The notes under the pieces are model-generated. The model was not told where the DNA came from and did not search any database. It was given only the letters and a program-made list of their open reading frames with translations. A DNA stretch of 6,107 bases, taken from positions 1 through 6,107 of the forward strand of contig JALVFB010000002.1 in the NCBI GenBank assembly GCA_027030295.1, in the 5' to 3' direction. Every line of letters begins with the position of its first letter. Within the stretch, counting starts at the first letter, position 1. Positions 5,449 through 6,107 of the stretch are shown one piece after another. The position numbers were made by a program, and so were the translations under genes. This DNA is from Hyphomicrobiales bacterium (GTDB lineage Bacteria > Pseudomonadota > Alphaproteobacteria > Rhizobiales > Aestuariivirgaceae).

Positions 5449-5688
5449 TCATTCCTCGCCGCTTTCCTCGTGCAGGGATATGGGAGTTTGCGGCATCACC
5501 GTCGAGATGGCGTGCTTGTAAACGAGCTGCGGGTGGCCGTCGCGTTTCAGCAGGACGCAGAAATTGTCGAACCAGGTGATCACGCCTTGCAACTTCACGC
5601 CATTGACCAGAAATACCGTGACCGGCACCTTGTTCTTGCGGATGTGATTGAGGAACGTATCCTGCAGGTTGGGTTGCCTGTCCACCAT
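5449..5688 (-). CDS. hfq: RNA chaperone Hfq
   Basis: Hfq is the hexameric Sm-like protein that pairs small RNAs with target mRNAs. The 79-residue product covers the whole fold: N-terminal helix [14 protein letters not shown] (7-20), Sm1 strands [17 protein letters not shown] (21-37), WFDNF (39-43) and the Sm2 motif YKHAIS (57-62). Proximal-face RNA-binding residues Gln9, Phe43, Lys58 and His59 match E. coli Gln8, Phe42, Lys56 and His57. The rim patch is R-K-N-K rather than R-R-E-R, as is usual in alphaproteobacteria, and distal-face Tyr25 is replaced by Phe26. The C-terminal tail is short and acidic (ESGEE). The ATG at 5688 has AGGGGGAG upstream. It is first in a run with hflX and faces away from tRNA-Leu. 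Confidence 0.98.
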   Translation of the reverse strand: MVDRQPNLQDTFLNHIRKNKVPVTVFLVNGVKLQGVITWFDNFCVLLKRDGHPQLVYKHAISTVMPQTPISLHEESGEE

Positions 5689-5784
5689 TTCTTGTCTCCC
5701 CCCTGTTCTTGTCTGGTGGGTGGGTTTGTTGCATGACTATTTTCCGCCGGCCATGCGTGTGCCGCACCATAACACAGGGATTTG

Positions 5785-5816
5785 CATCCGGCGAGAGGTG
5801 AAGAAGCCGCCGGATG
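5785..5816. repeat. Inverted repeat between hfq and tRNA-Leu
   Basis: CATCCGGCG (5785-5793) and CGCCGGATG (5808-5816) are perfect 9-bp complements with a 14-base loop. With a small bulge, TTGCAT on the left and ATGCAA on the right (5819-5824) extend the symmetry. It lies in the 139-base divergent region, ends 11 bases before the tRNA, and could be a tRNA precursor leader hairpin, a protein-binding site or a small intergenic palindromic repeat. I see no convincing -35/-10 pair for the tRNA in this region. Confidence 0.5.
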
Positions 5817-5827
5817 GCATGCAACGG

Positions 5828-5914
5828 GCGGGCGTGGCGGAACCGGTAGACGCAGCGGACTTAAAATCCGCAGGGCCAAGGCCCGTGAGGGTTCGAGTCC
5901 CTCCGCCCGCACCA
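5828..5914 (+). tRNA. tRNA-Leu(UAA)
   Basis: Complete class II tRNA decoding UUA (and UUG by wobble). The acceptor stem GCGGGCG (5828-5834) pairs perfectly with CGCCCGC (5904-5910), the discriminator is A5911 as required for leucine, and CCA is encoded (5912-5914). The anticodon stem GCGGA/TCCGC (5855-5859/5867-5871) encloses loop CTTAAAA with anticodon TAA at 5862-5864. A long variable arm (GGGCC...GGCCC) and a T loop with GTTCGAGTC are present. It is transcribed divergently from hfq. Confidence 0.98.
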
Positions 5915-5918
5915 TTTC

Positions 5919-6025
5919 TTGCGCCGAAGCGCTCGCGCCGGCCCTCTCCCCCACCCGACCACCCAGATTGTGGGGTTCGAGTGGTCGGGTGGGGGAGAGG
6001 GCCTTGATTTTTTGCGCTGAGGCGC
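5919..6025. repeat. Near-identical 14-base direct repeats flanking the post-tRNA hairpin
   Basis: TTGCGCCGAAGCGC (5919-5932) and TTGCGCTGAGGCGC (6012-6025) match at 12 of 14 positions and bracket the large inverted repeat. Each can form a 4-bp GCGC/GCGC mini-hairpin, and both differences fall in the 4-base loop (CGAA versus TGAG). The first copy starts 5 bases after the tRNA CCA. Confidence 0.45.
5940..6013 (+). terminator. 23-bp perfect inverted repeat with T-run downstream of tRNA-Leu
   Basis: Positions 5940-5962 and 5981-6003 are exact 23-bp reverse complements (starting GGCCCTCTCCCCCACCC) around an 18-base loop. TTGATTTTTT follows (6004-6013), giving a Rho-independent terminator on the plus strand, 26 bases after the tRNA 3' end. 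The stem is about twice the usual terminator length and is C-rich on one arm, like mobile or REP-type intergenic palindromes that have been used as terminators. Confidence 0.82.
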
Positions 6026-6107
6026 GACCGCGCAGAAGCTCCGCGCCCCCGCCCAACCACCGGATTCTCAAGTCCGTGTCCGACCGGCCCTCCCCGCTCC
6101 CCCTCCC
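6014..6107. other. Non-coding right edge; partial second copy of the C-rich arm
   Basis: I see no supportable gene here. The last bases (from about 6085, CCGGCCCTCCCCGCTCCCC) resemble the left arm of the preceding hairpin (from 5938, CCGGCCCTCTCCCCCACCC), so another copy of the same kind of element may begin at the window edge. Confidence 0.4.

Noticed and set aside
3950..5521. 523-codon open frame on the plus strand opposite hflX and hfq
   Set aside because: It is antisense to two clear genes; its Gly/Gln/His/Ala-rich composition is typical of a GC-rich shadow frame, and it has no family motifs.
5766..5774. TGTTATGGT on the minus strand as an extended -10 for hfq
   Set aside because: Position fits a ~70-base leader, but there is no -35 and the hexamer match is moderate; too weak to annotate.
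5737..6060. Minus-strand open frame containing GGTRTLTGLGPADFKSA
   Set aside because: This is the antisense translation of the tRNA-Leu gene, a well-known source of false protein annotations.
1..6107. CRISPR arrays, insertion sequences, integrases, origins
   Set aside because: No regularly spaced repeats, transposase or integrase coding regions, or DnaA-box clusters were seen.

Overview
The window looks like a piece of a GC-rich alphaproteobacterial chromosome. The best taxonomic signal is Hfq: its core ([26 protein letters not shown]) has the alphaproteobacterial form. The hfq-hflX gene pair fits, as does a metF preceded by an AT-rich palindrome resembling the SahR (S-adenosylhomocysteine-responsive) operators of this class. 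I cannot name a family or genus. Apart from the organism-level call, everything below is read from translated sequence and motifs.

Left third (1-2237, minus strand): a three-gene run, metF -> methyltetrahydrofolate:corrinoid methyltransferase (pterin-binding domain) -> N-terminus of a RACo/RamA-type corrinoid-reactivating ferredoxin that runs off the left edge. MetF makes 5-methyl-THF, the second protein would move that methyl to a corrinoid carrier, and the third would re-reduce inactivated cob(II)alamin. These match the folate-side and reactivation modules of MetH on separate genes, so the run is best read as part of a split methionine synthase. The operator-like palindrome ahead of metF supports a role in methionine metabolism rather than catabolic demethylation.

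Middle (2238-3895): a divergent intergenic region leads to a plus-strand orphan MlaC/Ttg2D-like periplasmic protein. Next comes a plus-strand small exported DUF2147-like protein with a clear TATAAT box, a cluster of ATATTC/GAATAT half-sites, a cUUCGg hairpin in its leader and a strong Rho-independent terminator. Convergent to it is a minus-strand 112-residue three-helix membrane protein of unknown function with a Met-rich N-terminus.

Right third (4004-6107): hfq and hflX on the minus strand, separated by 38 bases that hold an 8-bp perfect hairpin. Then, divergently on the plus strand, a complete tRNA-Leu(UAA) with encoded CCA, followed by a 23-bp perfect inverted repeat and a T-run that should end its transcription. 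The remaining ~100 bases at the right edge hold no gene I can support, but they do contain a second partial copy of the C-rich arm of that hairpin.
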